Positions 34,649 to 42,940 of a DNA stretch of 64,000 nt are shown here, piece after piece. The stretch lies in the NCBI GenBank assembly GCA_947074195.1, contig CAMTOS010000002.1:1-64000 (forward strand). Reading direction: 5' to 3'. This stretch comes from an uncultured Bacteroides sp. Its GTDB lineage: Bacteria > Bacteroidota > Bacteroidia > Bacteroidales > Bacteroidaceae. A program made the translations under genes and the position numbers. The notes under the pieces are model-generated. The model searched no databases. It had not been told where the DNA came from and saw nothing but the letters and a program-made list of their open reading frames with translations. Within the stretch, counting starts at the first letter, position 1; each line of letters opens with the position of its first letter.

Positions 34649-36919
34649 TTATGGAAAATCTGTCTGCACATACAGATAATCATTCTTTATGAATCCTTTA
34701 TACGATTTGGTATTCTTCTTCCGGGTCAGCGGAATCATCTTCACCATATAGGCATCTTTATTTATCTCCCAGGCTATGGCATTATTGTTATTCACAAATG
34801 GTGCTTCCTGTGATGTTCCGATGCAATACAGCAGTTGGTCGTTCTCGGTCAGATTATTGATGTCAATCTTGCCTTTTTCCGAAATCTTGTTCTGCCATTC
34901 GGTATTGACCATATTGTCGAACTTCAGAATGTATTTACCATCAGGAGCATACAAATAGAATCCTCCGTATTTTGATACGCAATATCTTTGTTTCGAAGTA
35001 ATGATACTCGAATCGGCTTTCATATTGAACTTCTTCCAGAACTCATTCGAATTGATATTGATATTATTCAATACAATCGGGTTGAAGCTTTTACTATCGA
35101 ATACACAGATAAAATCTTCCTGATCTGATATGTTGAAAGTCAAAAGCAGATTTCCTACATTTAACACCTGCATGGTGGCCAGTTTATTAAATATCAGATC
35201 GCTTTTAGCCGGTATAATAGGAGAGAAGCCATTCTTCAGATCGATAGATCCGTTTTTATAACTTCTGTATATTTCGTAAATAGGTGTCAGTACGGGTTTC
35301 ATTTTCTGTTTACTTCTGATATCGTAACGGTCGATGATTAATATTTCGTCATAATCATTAAACTGTTCATAAGCCATATAGGCAATATAAACCATATTAA
35401 TCTTTCGGTCTACAAAGAAACAGGTATTACTCGGGTTCAGTTTCTTGTAGAAAGTATAGATTAAGCCATCCTGATCTATTTCGATAGAATCGCCGGGGAA
35501 GCGTTCAATTTCTTCATTCAGAATGTTGACTAACGCATAACCTTCTTTACCCAGTAGCTTCAGGCGATAAAAAACGCCATCGTTATCATAGGTACTTTCC
35601 GACTCATCGATAATACTGTTTTCGTTTTGCTGATCGGCCATGACAAGTCCGTTTTCACAGATACCGATAAACTCAGTCGGATTGTTGGATATTAATCCGA
35701 TATTTAGCATCGGTGTAACCGGCAGACTGTTTCTGTCGAGTGAGTCCGGGTAGAGAATCGTATTTTCGTTAGACAGATAGTCCATACCGAAAATAGGATA
35801 ATACTGACCGTCGTCCGCTTTCTTTACGATGATGCCGTTATAAGCATAAAGCTGACCAAGCGGGCTATTTCCGATTTTTGTAAACCGGCCGTATGAATCT
35901 TTATGAATAAATTCACCCGAAGTATTTATGTAACCCACGCTACCGTTCAAATCCGCAAGGGCAAGATTCTCGTCATTAAAATCTTCAATTAAGCTAAATT
36001 CCGGTTTAACCAGATAATCTAAATCATCTTTTAAAATACCATAAAGTAGTTCACCATTGTCGTTGGTTACACAGACAATTGCTAAACCGTTCTTAAAATC
36101 AGGAATACTATCGAATACAGGCTCTATGGCAATATCACCTTTAAGGCTGATAAACCCATATTTATCCGATGCCACTGAATCCTGAGGAAGAGGTTTGAAC
36201 CAGGCCACACCATTTTCGAATTTACCCACATTGGCAAATTGCGGAGTATAAAGATAGCTACCATCTTTCTTTAGAATACCTACACCGCCTTCAGTGGCAA
36301 CACGTGCCACACCATCCGCACAGAAAGGTTCTGCATAGATATAAATCTTATTGTTGAGCCAATTTCCTTTTGAAGTAATATATGTATAGATATATTCCTT
36401 TTGGACGGCCGGATTATCTTTGATGAATTCAATGTTATCCGGAAGATCTTTCAATACATTCTTATTCGATTCAAGACCGCTCCATATCTGCGTATCACAT
36501 TGAAGTAATGAAAGCCCGAATTTATCGAAGGGTTGCATCTTGCTAAAAAACGGAATAAGGAAAAATAATCCGTCGCGGTTCAGTAAACCCCATCTTTTGT
36601 TGTATTCAACCCGTGCCAGTCCTGAATCATTAAATTCATAGGCATTGTTCAGAATAGGGCTGATAACAAATTTCATTTTTTCATTTACATACCCCCATTT
36701 CCCGTTGTCTGCTTCCATCGGGATGATATTCGTTTGTAAATTTTTGCCTTTTAACCTGATCAGACCGATGTTAGTATTAAAATTTTCTAATATCGTAGCT
36801 GAATGGGCTGAGGTATGCGGCCATGATACAGGATTCTCTTTGGTCTGAGAATACCCGTATGGCTGAAGAAAGGATAGAATAAAAAGCAGCACAATGATTT
36901 TCTTTTCAAACTTGTCCAT
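34649..36919 (-). CDS. large exported WG-repeat protein
   Basis: Protein of 756 residues with a signal peptide of about 24 residues (ending YGYSQ). It carries several WG-type repeats, each about 50 residues with Trp/Tyr-Gly followed by a short strand and a proline-containing turn: NGKWGYVNEKMKFVISPI, NKRWGLLNRDG, SDKYGFISLKGDIAIEPVF, GSVGYINTSGEF. The second half (about 430-750) is beta-rich with no recognised motif. WG proteins are common in Bacteroidota and unstudied; ligand binding at the surface or in the periplasm is plausible. Single gene on the minus strand. Confidence 0.8.
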   Translation of the reverse strand: MDKFEKKIIVLLFILSFLQPYGYSQTKENPVSWPHTSAHSATILENFNTNIGLIRLKGKNLQTNIIPMEADNGKWGYVNEKMKFVISPILNNAYEFNDSGLARVEYNKRWGLLNRDGLFFLIPFFSKMQPFDKFGLSLLQCDTQIWSGLESNKNVLKDLPDNIEFIKDNPAVQKEYIYTYITSKGNWLNNKIYIYAEPFCADGVARVATEGGVGILKKDGSYLYTPQFANVGKFENGVAWFKPLPQDSVASDKYGFISLKGDIAIEPVFDSIPDFKNGLAIVCVTNDNGELLYGILKDDLDYLVKPEFSLIEDFNDENLALADLNGSVGYINTSGEFIHKDSYGRFTKIGNSPLGQLYAYNGIIVKKADDGQYYPIFGMDYLSNENTILYPDSLDRNSLPVTPMLNIGLISNNPTEFIGICENGLVMADQQNENSIIDESESTYDNDGVFYRLKLLGKEGYALVNILNEEIERFPGDSIEIDQDGLIYTFYKKLNPSNTCFFVDRKINMVYIAYMAYEQFNDYDEILIIDRYDIRSKQKMKPVLTPIYEIYRSYKNGSIDLKNGFSPIIPAKSDLIFNKLATMQVLNVGNLLLTFNISDQEDFICVFDSKSFNPIVLNNININSNEFWKKFNMKADSSIITSKQRYCVSKYGGFYLYAPDGKYILKFDNMVNTEWQNKISEKGKIDINNLTENDQLLYCIGTSQEAPFVNNNNAIAWEINKDAYMVKMIPLTRKKNTKSYKGFIKNDYLYVQTDFP

Positions 36920-37539
36920 ATAATAATAATTAAATTGCCCATGGCTCAGAAGGCATATATCAAAATGGAAGTGTGAGCCTGATAGACATTCCTAATCGAA
37001 AACTTTGCGTTAAATATCTAAATATTAGAGTGATACATATTAAAAATGTATCTTTTAGAAAGGGGTGAAACTAACTTTTCTAAATATTAATCATCAACAC
37101 CTCAAAGCTTTATGACACAGATTGAACTAAACGCTTCCACATTTTTTTTACTATTCTTTATGTCAATTATCATCATAAAATATAGATTATTTTTAATGTG
37201 TAAACGTGTTAATAGGGGTATTGGTTTTGGATTTAACATAAAAAAATCTTCTGTAAGACTGTTTTTTTTTCATTTACGAAAATAATCAGAATTTAAGAAA
37301 AGGAATTGCAGATTTCAGGCATTATTATCATCTGTCTTTTTTTGTGAGAAAATGGTATAATACACCTTTTATTTAACAATATTGGCATTGTAATCATGGC
37401 TTTATATTACTAAATGGAGGTTTATTGCTGACTATTATATACAATTAAGGATTGATTAAATCTACTGAAAGTAAAAATTTAATCAATCCTTATGGTGTAT
37501 TTCAGACAATAAATGCCTGAATAAATTTGCTCTGTTTTA
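36920..37539. other. AT-rich intergenic region of 620 bp
   Basis: Very AT-rich, with poly-T stretches. The only clear structure is a 15-bp inverted repeat at 37447-37491 near the 3' end of the BamA-like gene. A 57-codon hydrophobic frame exists at 37112-37285 but lacks support. The WG-repeat gene promoter must be near 36920-37000, yet no good TAnnTTTG is seen there. Confidence 0.7.
37447..37491 (-). terminator. 15-bp inverted repeat downstream of the BamA-like gene
   Basis: AAGGATTGATTAAAT (37447-37461) and ATTTAATCAATCCTT (37477-37491) are perfect complements with a 15-nt loop, 49 nt after the gene's stop codon. No T-run follows on the minus strand, so termination is likely but not typical. 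Confidence 0.5.
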
Positions 37540-38790
37540 TCAGAATGCCTCTGTCATATTAAAGTAGAACAGATTTTGTTTATTAACCATGTTGCGACCC
37601 AGGTCAAAGCGTATATTCATGCGTGGTTGTATCTCTATACGCAAACCAGCACCGAAGTTAGGCAGTACACCCTGAATTTTGAAAGGATTAGGACCTATAA
37701 ATCCGCATCCGCCCCAAACCACAAAGCCAAGATGATTAACTATTTTCTTAAACCAGTTGCTCTGATCGGTGTTGAACATCTGGCGATACTCTGCTATTCC
37801 AAGGTGTGCAGATTTATCACGATATTGTCCGGTGTAATATCCGCGCAAGTCAAACGGTGTACCCGCTAAAGAATATTTATTCAACGGCACATTGCCAAAC
37901 ACATTTTTAGTCTGCAAAGTCCAGGCGATAACCTTTCGATGTCCCACCGATTTATACTGCCGGTAGTCTATATCGAGCCGGTAGAAATTATCGTTACTAC
38001 CTAACCATTTCTGATATAACATCCCCTGAAAATTCAGATAAATACCTTTATAGGCATTTGCAGGAATATCGCGGGTATCATATGAAAGCAATACCCCCAA
38101 ACCAGAACTGAAGTTTTTATATCCATGCTCTGTACCTCCATGATCTACATAAGAAGGCAAATCAATCATGTGTTTCGCAGGTTTGCTCATCTTATCGAGG
38201 GTGATATCTATTTGCGGACCTACAAAGAAATCGCTTTCTCCCATACGGAACAGGAACCATGGGTTTATTTGCATACCACTATAGCGATAACGGCTGGTGG
38301 AATCGCTTCTTTCCCAATGCTTGTTCGTATTAAAGCCTACACCATAAAAATTCTCCAATGAGTTTTTATAGCTGAACTGGCCGAATATTCTGAATTTATC
38401 TTTGCGGAAGAACAATTGCGGTTTGGTTTGAAAACTTACCCCGCCATTGAGCATAAGAGCTATTGACGAAGGGATAACTGAACGTAACTGAAGTGTATCC
38501 TTAGGATCCATTCGGAAGGTAAACAAAGCTGTACCACCAATCAGCACACCAAAGTCGGGAGTGTAACTTGGTCCGCCCAGAATATTATAATGAAGATTTC
38601 TTTTTGCGACTTCTTCTTTTCTTAACTGCTTTCTGTAAGCCTTCGAAGTTGTATCTATCGGAGTTGTCGGTTTGAATACCGTATTTGTCGAGAATTTACC
38701 GTCCTGAACAAGTTGAATACCGTCTTCTTGAGCATAAGCTGCAGAAAATGAAGCCATTATGAGGCATATCAATACTAATGCTTTTTTCAT
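37540..38790 (-). CDS. BamA/TamA-like outer-membrane beta-barrel protein without POTRA domains
   Basis: Protein of 416 residues with a signal peptide of about 20 residues ending AYAQ. The rest looks like an Omp85-type C-terminal barrel (surface antigen family): alternating aromatic strands, VLLSYDTRDIPANAYKGIYL (the typical strand with D-R-D), the GTPFDLRGYY motif resembling the conserved L6 VRGY, and a final phenylalanine as in BAM substrates. No POTRA repeats are present, so it is not BamA itself. It may secrete or insert a specific partner. Single gene. Confidence 0.82.
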   Translation of the reverse strand: MKKALVLICLIMASFSAAYAQEDGIQLVQDGKFSTNTVFKPTTPIDTTSKAYRKQLRKEEVAKRNLHYNILGGPSYTPDFGVLIGGTALFTFRMDPKDTLQLRSVIPSSIALMLNGGVSFQTKPQLFFRKDKFRIFGQFSYKNSLENFYGVGFNTNKHWERSDSTSRYRYSGMQINPWFLFRMGESDFFVGPQIDITLDKMSKPAKHMIDLPSYVDHGGTEHGYKNFSSGLGVLLSYDTRDIPANAYKGIYLNFQGMLYQKWLGSNDNFYRLDIDYRQYKSVGHRKVIAWTLQTKNVFGNVPLNKYSLAGTPFDLRGYYTGQYRDKSAHLGIAEYRQMFNTDQSNWFKKIVNHLGFVVWGGCGFIGPNPFKIQGVLPNFGAGLRIEIQPRMNIRFDLGRNMVNKQNLFYFNMTEAF

Positions 38791-39080
38791 ATTTTTAATT
38801 AATATGGGTGCAAAGAAAACTCATTTATCTGAAACGGTTTTCATTAAGAGATTTAATAAATCTAAAAAAATAAATATATATGCAAGGCTTTATACCATTT
38901 CTTAATGATTCTTAGATAGTTAACATTATGCAGGATAGGTTTGTTCTGCAATTTAAATTTTAATACTTCTACAAAAAACAATCTTTTTCAGGTTTTATTA
39001 GTTGTATTTTAAACTTTCGGGAAAGATAATCAGTTCATCTATAAAGTCGGTTATATTCCATGCTTTAAGTAGTTTTTCTT

Positions 39081-39126
39081 AAACCTTTGAGAACATTTAC
39101 GCAAACCATTGAGAAAAGTTACGATA
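39081..39126. repeat. 22-bp direct repeat, two copies (family member 2)
   Basis: Two 21-bp copies starting at 39081 and 39103 agree at 18 of 21 positions and share AAACC, TTGAGAA and TTACG. Counted from CCTTTG at 39085, phase and period match the repeats at 16768 and 57096. They lie about 55-100 bp upstream of the -7 element of the response regulator gene. Confidence 0.7.
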
Positions 39127-39152
39127 AGTATGTTCTGATTTGACACATTTCG

Positions 39153-39187
39153 TTTTAGTTTTATTTTAGATTCATATTTTATATTTG
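39153..39187 (+). promoter_or_regulatory. promoter and putative regulator site of the OmpR-type regulator gene
   Basis: TTTTAGTTTTATTTTAGA (39153-39170) lies 9 nt before TATATTTG (39180-39187). The motif replaces a normal -33 box and recurs at the same distance before the first PepSY-like gene (41198). The -7 element ends only 5 nt before the ATG at 39193, so the mRNA should have almost no leader. Confidence 0.65.
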
Positions 39188-39192
39188 CCGTT

Positions 39193-39873
39193 ATGAAAAT
39201 ATTGATTGTAGAAGACGAGCCTTCGTTACGAAATTTAATGATGCGCGAATTGATTAAAGAAAGATATGTGGTAGAATGTGCCGCTAATTATGCAGAAGCC
39301 GAAGAGAAAATCGGTATGTATAGCTATGATTGCATATTGCTGGATATAATGCTGCCCGATGGAAACGGGCTTAAACTACTTGAAGAGCTGAAGCAAAAAC
39401 AAAAACGCGAGAATGTCATTATCATCTCGGCCCGCGATTCTCTGGAAGATAAAGTGGCCGGACTGGAGCTTGGTGCCGACGATTATTTGCCTAAGCCTTT
39501 TCATTTGATGGAACTAACTGCACGTATCAGAAGCGTCATCCGCCGAAGTAGCGGAGGAGGGCAGAAGGGCTATCGTTATGGGAATGTTTTTCTGGACCCC
39601 GAGAGTTTTAAAGTCGAGATTAACGGCGAAGCAGTGACATTGCTCAAAAAGGAGTTCGACATTCTGGCTTACTTTATGCAACGCCCCAATCATCTTATCG
39701 ATAAAGCTGTATTGGCCGAAGGTGTATGGGGAGATCATATCGATCAGGTCGATAACTTTCACTTCATCTACGCTCAAATGAAGAATCTGCGCCAAAAGCT
39801 CGTGAAGTATGGTGCCGATATAGAAATTAAAGCCATCTACGGATTTGGATATAAATTGCAAATGGTTGATTAA
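39193..39873 (+). CDS. OmpR-family response regulator
   Basis: DNA-binding response regulator of 226 residues. The receiver (about 1-115) shows ILIVEDEPSLRNLM, the phosphoacceptor in CILLDIMLPDGNG and the lysine in YLPKPFHL. The winged-helix domain (about 128-225) has VTLLKKEFDILAYFMQRP and VDNFHFIYAQMKNLRQKL, where the recognition helix normally reads VDVHI. It is followed 12 nt later by its kinase. Shared promoter motifs suggest that it controls itself and the PepSY-like genes downstream. Confidence 0.94.
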   Translation: MKILIVEDEPSLRNLMMRELIKERYVVECAANYAEAEEKIGMYSYDCILLDIMLPDGNGLKLLEELKQKQKRENVIIISARDSLEDKVAGLELGADDYLPKPFHLMELTARIRSVIRRSSGGGQKGYRYGNVFLDPESFKVEINGEAVTLLKKEFDILAYFMQRPNHLIDKAVLAEGVWGDHIDQVDNFHFIYAQMKNLRQKLVKYGADIEIKAIYGFGYKLQMVD

Positions 39874-39885
39874 CAAATAACTGAT

Positions 39886-41157
39886 ATGAAACTGATTTAT
39901 CGCATTACGCTTCGTCTTACCTTAATATTACTCCCGTTGCTGGCCATCTGGGGAGTTGTATTTTATGTAAGTCTGATAAATGAGGTGAACGATGAAACCG
40001 ATGACGCCCTGGAATGGTATTCCGAGCAGGTGATGCGCAGAGTCCTGGTAGGCGAAGAATTATCTACTCTTTCCGATGGCACCAACAACAGCTATTCGCT
40101 TCGTGAAGTATCGAAACAGTATGCAGATGAGAATAGCCGTATTATCTATTTTGATACCATATATTATATAGCAAATTTAAATGACTATGAACCTGCACGT
40201 GTCTTACGCACCATTTTTAAAACCGATGATGCCAGATACTATCAGTTAACCGTTTCCACGCCTACTATAGAAAAGGCCGATATTATAAGTGCCATTCTGA
40301 ATAAAATGATTATGCTCTATGTGGTAGTAATCTGTACCATCGTTGTAGTTGTACTGCTGATGCTTAAACGAAGCATGCGACCGCTGTTTCAGATGCTTGA
40401 CTGGCTGAACGCATATAATCCCGGTACCAAAAAGGAGGCTATCAATGTGAAAACCAATACGCCTGAGTTTGAACAATTGAAAATTGCATTGCAAGATGCT
40501 GTGGATCGTTCTGAATCGGTATTCGAACATCAAAAGCAATTCATAGGGAATGCCTCGCACGAATTGCAGACGCCACTGGCTGTGATTGGAAATCGCATCG
40601 ACTGGATGGTCGATCAGATGAATCTAAATGAAGAACAATTGCATGAGTTATTTCTGATTAAGAAAGAATTACGACACCTGGTGAGGTTGAATAAGACTTT
40701 GCTGCTTCTGACGAAGATAGATAATCATCAGTTTCCTGAAACCACCGATGTGGATATTGTAAAACTCATCCGGGAATTAAGAGAAACGTTCGAAGAAGTG
40801 TATCATTCCAAAGCGATAAATTGTATTTGTGTTTTGCCGAATGAATATATTGTCATGATGAACGAATCTCTGGCAAATATTCTCATTTCAAATCTTTTAA
40901 AAAATGCATTTGTGCATGCGCCGGAAAGATCGCAATTAAAAATAGAAATTAAGAATGATTGTTTGAGGATAAGTAATAACGGTGAGACAGCACTCGATAA
41001 GGATAAAATATTTGATCGCTTTTATCAGGGGAATAAAAAAGAAGGTTCTTCGGGTTTAGGTTTAGCTCTGGTTTATGCTATAGTGGATTACTATAACCTT
41101 AAAATTGACTATCATTTTAGTGAAAACCGCCATTTGTTTGAACTTTTATTTCGTTGA
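39886..41157 (+). CDS. sensor histidine kinase
   Basis: Classical membrane kinase of 423 residues. Membrane helices near 8-28 and 142-162 enclose a periplasmic domain of about 115 residues; a HAMP-like linker follows. The HisKA domain has the phosphorylated histidine in GNASHELQTPLAV, and the ATPase domain has LISNLLKNAFVHA, FDRFYQGNKKEGSSGLGLAL. It pairs with the OmpR-type regulator just upstream. The two secreted PepSY-like proteins encoded next may feed back on its periplasmic domain. Confidence 0.93.
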   Translation: MKLIYRITLRLTLILLPLLAIWGVVFYVSLINEVNDETDDALEWYSEQVMRRVLVGEELSTLSDGTNNSYSLREVSKQYADENSRIIYFDTIYYIANLNDYEPARVLRTIFKTDDARYYQLTVSTPTIEKADIISAILNKMIMLYVVVICTIVVVVLLMLKRSMRPLFQMLDWLNAYNPGTKKEAINVKTNTPEFEQLKIALQDAVDRSESVFEHQKQFIGNASHELQTPLAVIGNRIDWMVDQMNLNEEQLHELFLIKKELRHLVRLNKTLLLLTKIDNHQFPETTDVDIVKLIRELRETFEEVYHSKAINCICVLPNEYIVMMNESLANILISNLLKNAFVHAPERSQLKIEIKNDCLRISNNGETALDKDKIFDRFYQGNKKEGSSGLGLALVYAIVDYYNLKIDYHFSENRHLFELLFR

Positions 41158-41197
41158 TGGTTTATTAAAATGATTATTTTTTCTGATAAGGCAATTA

Positions 41198-41232
41198 TTT
41201 CAGTTTCATTTTAGAATTGGATACGAACTTTG
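41198..41232 (+). promoter_or_regulatory. promoter and putative regulator site of the PepSY-like genes
   Basis: TTTCAGTTTCATTTTAGA (41198-41215) matches 16 of 18 bases of the motif at 39153 and lies the same 9 nt before a degenerate -7 element GAACTTTG (41225-41232). The weak -7 suggests that activation by the regulator is needed. Confidence 0.6.
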
Positions 41233-41276
41233 CATTATCAAAAAGAAATTATTGTATTATTTAAATAGAAGAAAAT

Positions 41277-41717
41277 ATGAAAAAGTTTTTAATTATTCTG
41301 GTGAGTGTATTTAGTCTGGGAATTTTTGCAGCTTATGCTGGTAATGATAAACCGATTACTATCAATGAATTACCTGTAGCAGCTCAAAACTTTATTAAAA
41401 CTTATTTCCCTAATAGTAAAGTAGCTCTTGCAAAAGTAGAAAAAGAAATGATGACCACTACCTATGACGTGGTTATGACCGATGGTGTAAAGCTTGAATT
41501 TAATAAAGATGGTAGTTGGACAGAGGTTGATTGCCAGTATTCTGCAGTACCTGCAGGTATTGTGCCAGCTCAGATTGTTCAGAAAGTTGCCGATCTTTAT
41601 CCGAATGCCAAAATCGTGAAAATAGATCGCGATAAGAAAGAGTATGAAATTAAACTCGATAGCAAAGTCGAACTGACTTTCGATATGAAGTTTAATCTTG
41701 TGGAAGTTGATCATTAA
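41277..41717 (+). CDS. secreted PepSY-like domain protein 1
   Basis: Periplasmic protein of 146 residues with a signal peptide of about 21 residues (ending AAYA). The rest forms a tandem PepSY-like (DUF2874) fold: ELPVAAQNFIKTYFPNSKV, then YDVVMTDGVKLEFNKDGSWTEVDC, then a second half with IVQKVADLYPNAKIVKIDRD and YEIKLDSKVELTFDM. These small domains are thought to bind ligands or inhibit proteases and often sit beside two-component systems in Bacteroidota. It follows the kinase after 119 bp and has its own promoter motif. Confidence 0.88.
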   Translation: MKKFLIILVSVFSLGIFAAYAGNDKPITINELPVAAQNFIKTYFPNSKVALAKVEKEMMTTTYDVVMTDGVKLEFNKDGSWTEVDCQYSAVPAGIVPAQIVQKVADLYPNAKIVKIDRDKKEYEIKLDSKVELTFDMKFNLVEVDH

Positions 41718-41764
41718 TAAAGAGATACTCCGCTAAAATACATTTTAATCTAAACAAACTTATT

Positions 41765-42226
41765 ATGTCAGCTAAAATTAAATTATCTGCACTTATACTT
41801 ACTCTGACTCTTGGAATCTTCGCATTGAGCAGTTGCGGTGATAGTGAAAAGGAAATTTATTTCTCAAAGCTCCCTGAAAAAGCGCAGGCTTTTATAGTGG
41901 CTTATTTCCCTAATAAAACAGCGATTGATATTGAAAAGAAAAAAGATAACGGAAATATTCATTACGAAGTAACGCTAAGTGATGGAACTGATATCGAATT
42001 CGATAAAGACGGGGAGTGGGAAAGTGTGGATTGCAAAACTTCAAAATTGCCTTCGGGTATATTGATAAGCGAAATAGATATCTATATTATAGACAATTTT
42101 TCAGGTCAATATGCAGTGAGTGTTGATAAAGAAGTGTGGGGATATGAAGTCGATCTGAACACAGGCATTGAGCTTCATTTCTCGTACGATGGAACTTTCC
42201 TTGGATCTCAAATAGATAACGATTAA
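41765..42226 (+). CDS. PepSY-like domain lipoprotein 2
   Basis: Paralogue of the preceding protein, 153 residues, but with a lipoprotein signal (lipobox ALSSC near residue 24), so it is membrane anchored. It repeats KLPEKAQAFIVAYFPNKTAID and YEVTLSDGTDIEFDKDGEWESVDC, and the second half has the same layout. It starts 47 nt after the first PepSY gene and is probably on the same transcript. One free and one anchored copy could act as a pair. Confidence 0.87.
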   Translation: MSAKIKLSALILTLTLGIFALSSCGDSEKEIYFSKLPEKAQAFIVAYFPNKTAIDIEKKKDNGNIHYEVTLSDGTDIEFDKDGEWESVDCKTSKLPSGILISEIDIYIIDNFSGQYAVSVDKEVWGYEVDLNTGIELHFSYDGTFLGSQIDND

Positions 42227-42250
42227 CGTAGTATATATAGTTTTATAATC

Positions 42251-42299
42251 AAAAAAAGCCGCGGAGGAGAATGTGAATTCTTCTTCGCGGCGTCTTTTT
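42251..42299. terminator. bidirectional terminator after the PepSY-like genes
   Basis: GCCGCG (42258-42263) pairs with CGCGGC (42286-42291), with further pairing GAGAA/TTCTTC inside; A7 on the left and TTTTT on the right serve both convergent genes. Confidence 0.8.
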
Positions 42300-42317
42300 A
42301 TATGAATAATGCAATGC

Positions 42318-42650
42318 TTATTTTTTCAAAAAACAAGTTTTCAAAACAATGCTGCTGCCATCAATCTTGCAATCCACTTCTTCAGGATTGTCAGTAAGGC
42401 GAATAGATTTCACTTTAGTACCACGCTTAATTACCATTGAAGATCCTTTTACTTTCAGGTCTTTGATAACTGTCACGGCATCACCATCCATTAATTCAGC
42501 ACCATTGCTATCGCGGGCAACATCAGAGGTCGCTTCTTCTTGTGCGGCATCAGGATTAAACTCGTGTGCACAATCAGGACAAACATAAAGAGAACCATCG
42601 AAGTAAGTGTTTTCTCCCTGACAGCTTGGGCAATTTGGAATTTCGTTCAT
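42318..42650 (-). CDS. PhnA/YjdM-type zinc-ribbon protein
   Basis: Cytoplasmic protein of 110 residues. An N-terminal zinc ribbon has CPSCQGENTYFDGSLYVCPDC (two CPxC pairs), followed by an SH3-like PhnA domain (about 45-110) with GDAVTVIKDLKVKGSS and IKRGTKVKSIRL. Despite the old name, members are not shown to act on phosphonates and their role is unclear. A promoter element lies 51 nt upstream. It is divergent from the nqr operon. Confidence 0.9.
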   Translation of the reverse strand: MNEIPNCPSCQGENTYFDGSLYVCPDCAHEFNPDAAQEEATSDVARDSNGAELMDGDAVTVIKDLKVKGSSMVIKRGTKVKSIRLTDNPEEVDCKIDGSSIVLKTCFLKK

Positions 42651-42700
42651 TTTGAATCTTTATTATATTAAAATTATATTATTAATCGGATTTTGCGTTG

Positions 42701-42708
42701 CAAAGGTA
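42701..42708 (-). promoter_or_regulatory. -7 element of the PhnA-like gene
   Basis: The minus strand reads TACCTTTG, a consensus TAnnTTTG, 50 nt before the ATG. Confidence 0.5.
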
Positions 42709-42895
42709 GGATATCCGCGAGAATAATGCAGAATTGCGTGTGAAGATTTAGCATGATTTTAAGATTGAGACTATATCTGTTTGTTTTAGGTTCGATTATT
42801 GATAAAAATCTCTACTGTGTGCGCAAACGAAATTGATTAAAGAAAAATATCTTTTATTACCTTGATTTTTGTTACCTATTTGTCTTATAAATTAT

Positions 42896-42903
42896 TAATT
42901 TTG
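42896..42903 (+). promoter_or_regulatory. -7 element of the nqr operon
   Basis: TAATTTTG matches TAnnTTTG, 37 nt before the nqrA ATG. TTTG boxes occur 13 and 24 nt upstream, neither at ideal spacing. Confidence 0.55.
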
Positions 42904-42940
42904 CGTGCAATTTTATAGGAATCATTATTTAATATAACAC

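Larger units (their letters stand above)
38791..39192. other. divergent intergenic region upstream of the OmpR-type regulator
   Basis: It holds a TTTCTTTG element (38811-38818, minus strand) that may start the BamA-like gene, a 22-bp direct repeat (39081-39123) and the promoter of the response regulator (39153-39187). The remainder is AT-rich without a gene. Confidence 0.7.

Noticed and set aside
37112..37285. 57-codon hydrophobic frame in the AT-rich gap
   Set aside because: Its make-up follows directly from poly-T runs, and no promoter or ribosome site supports it.
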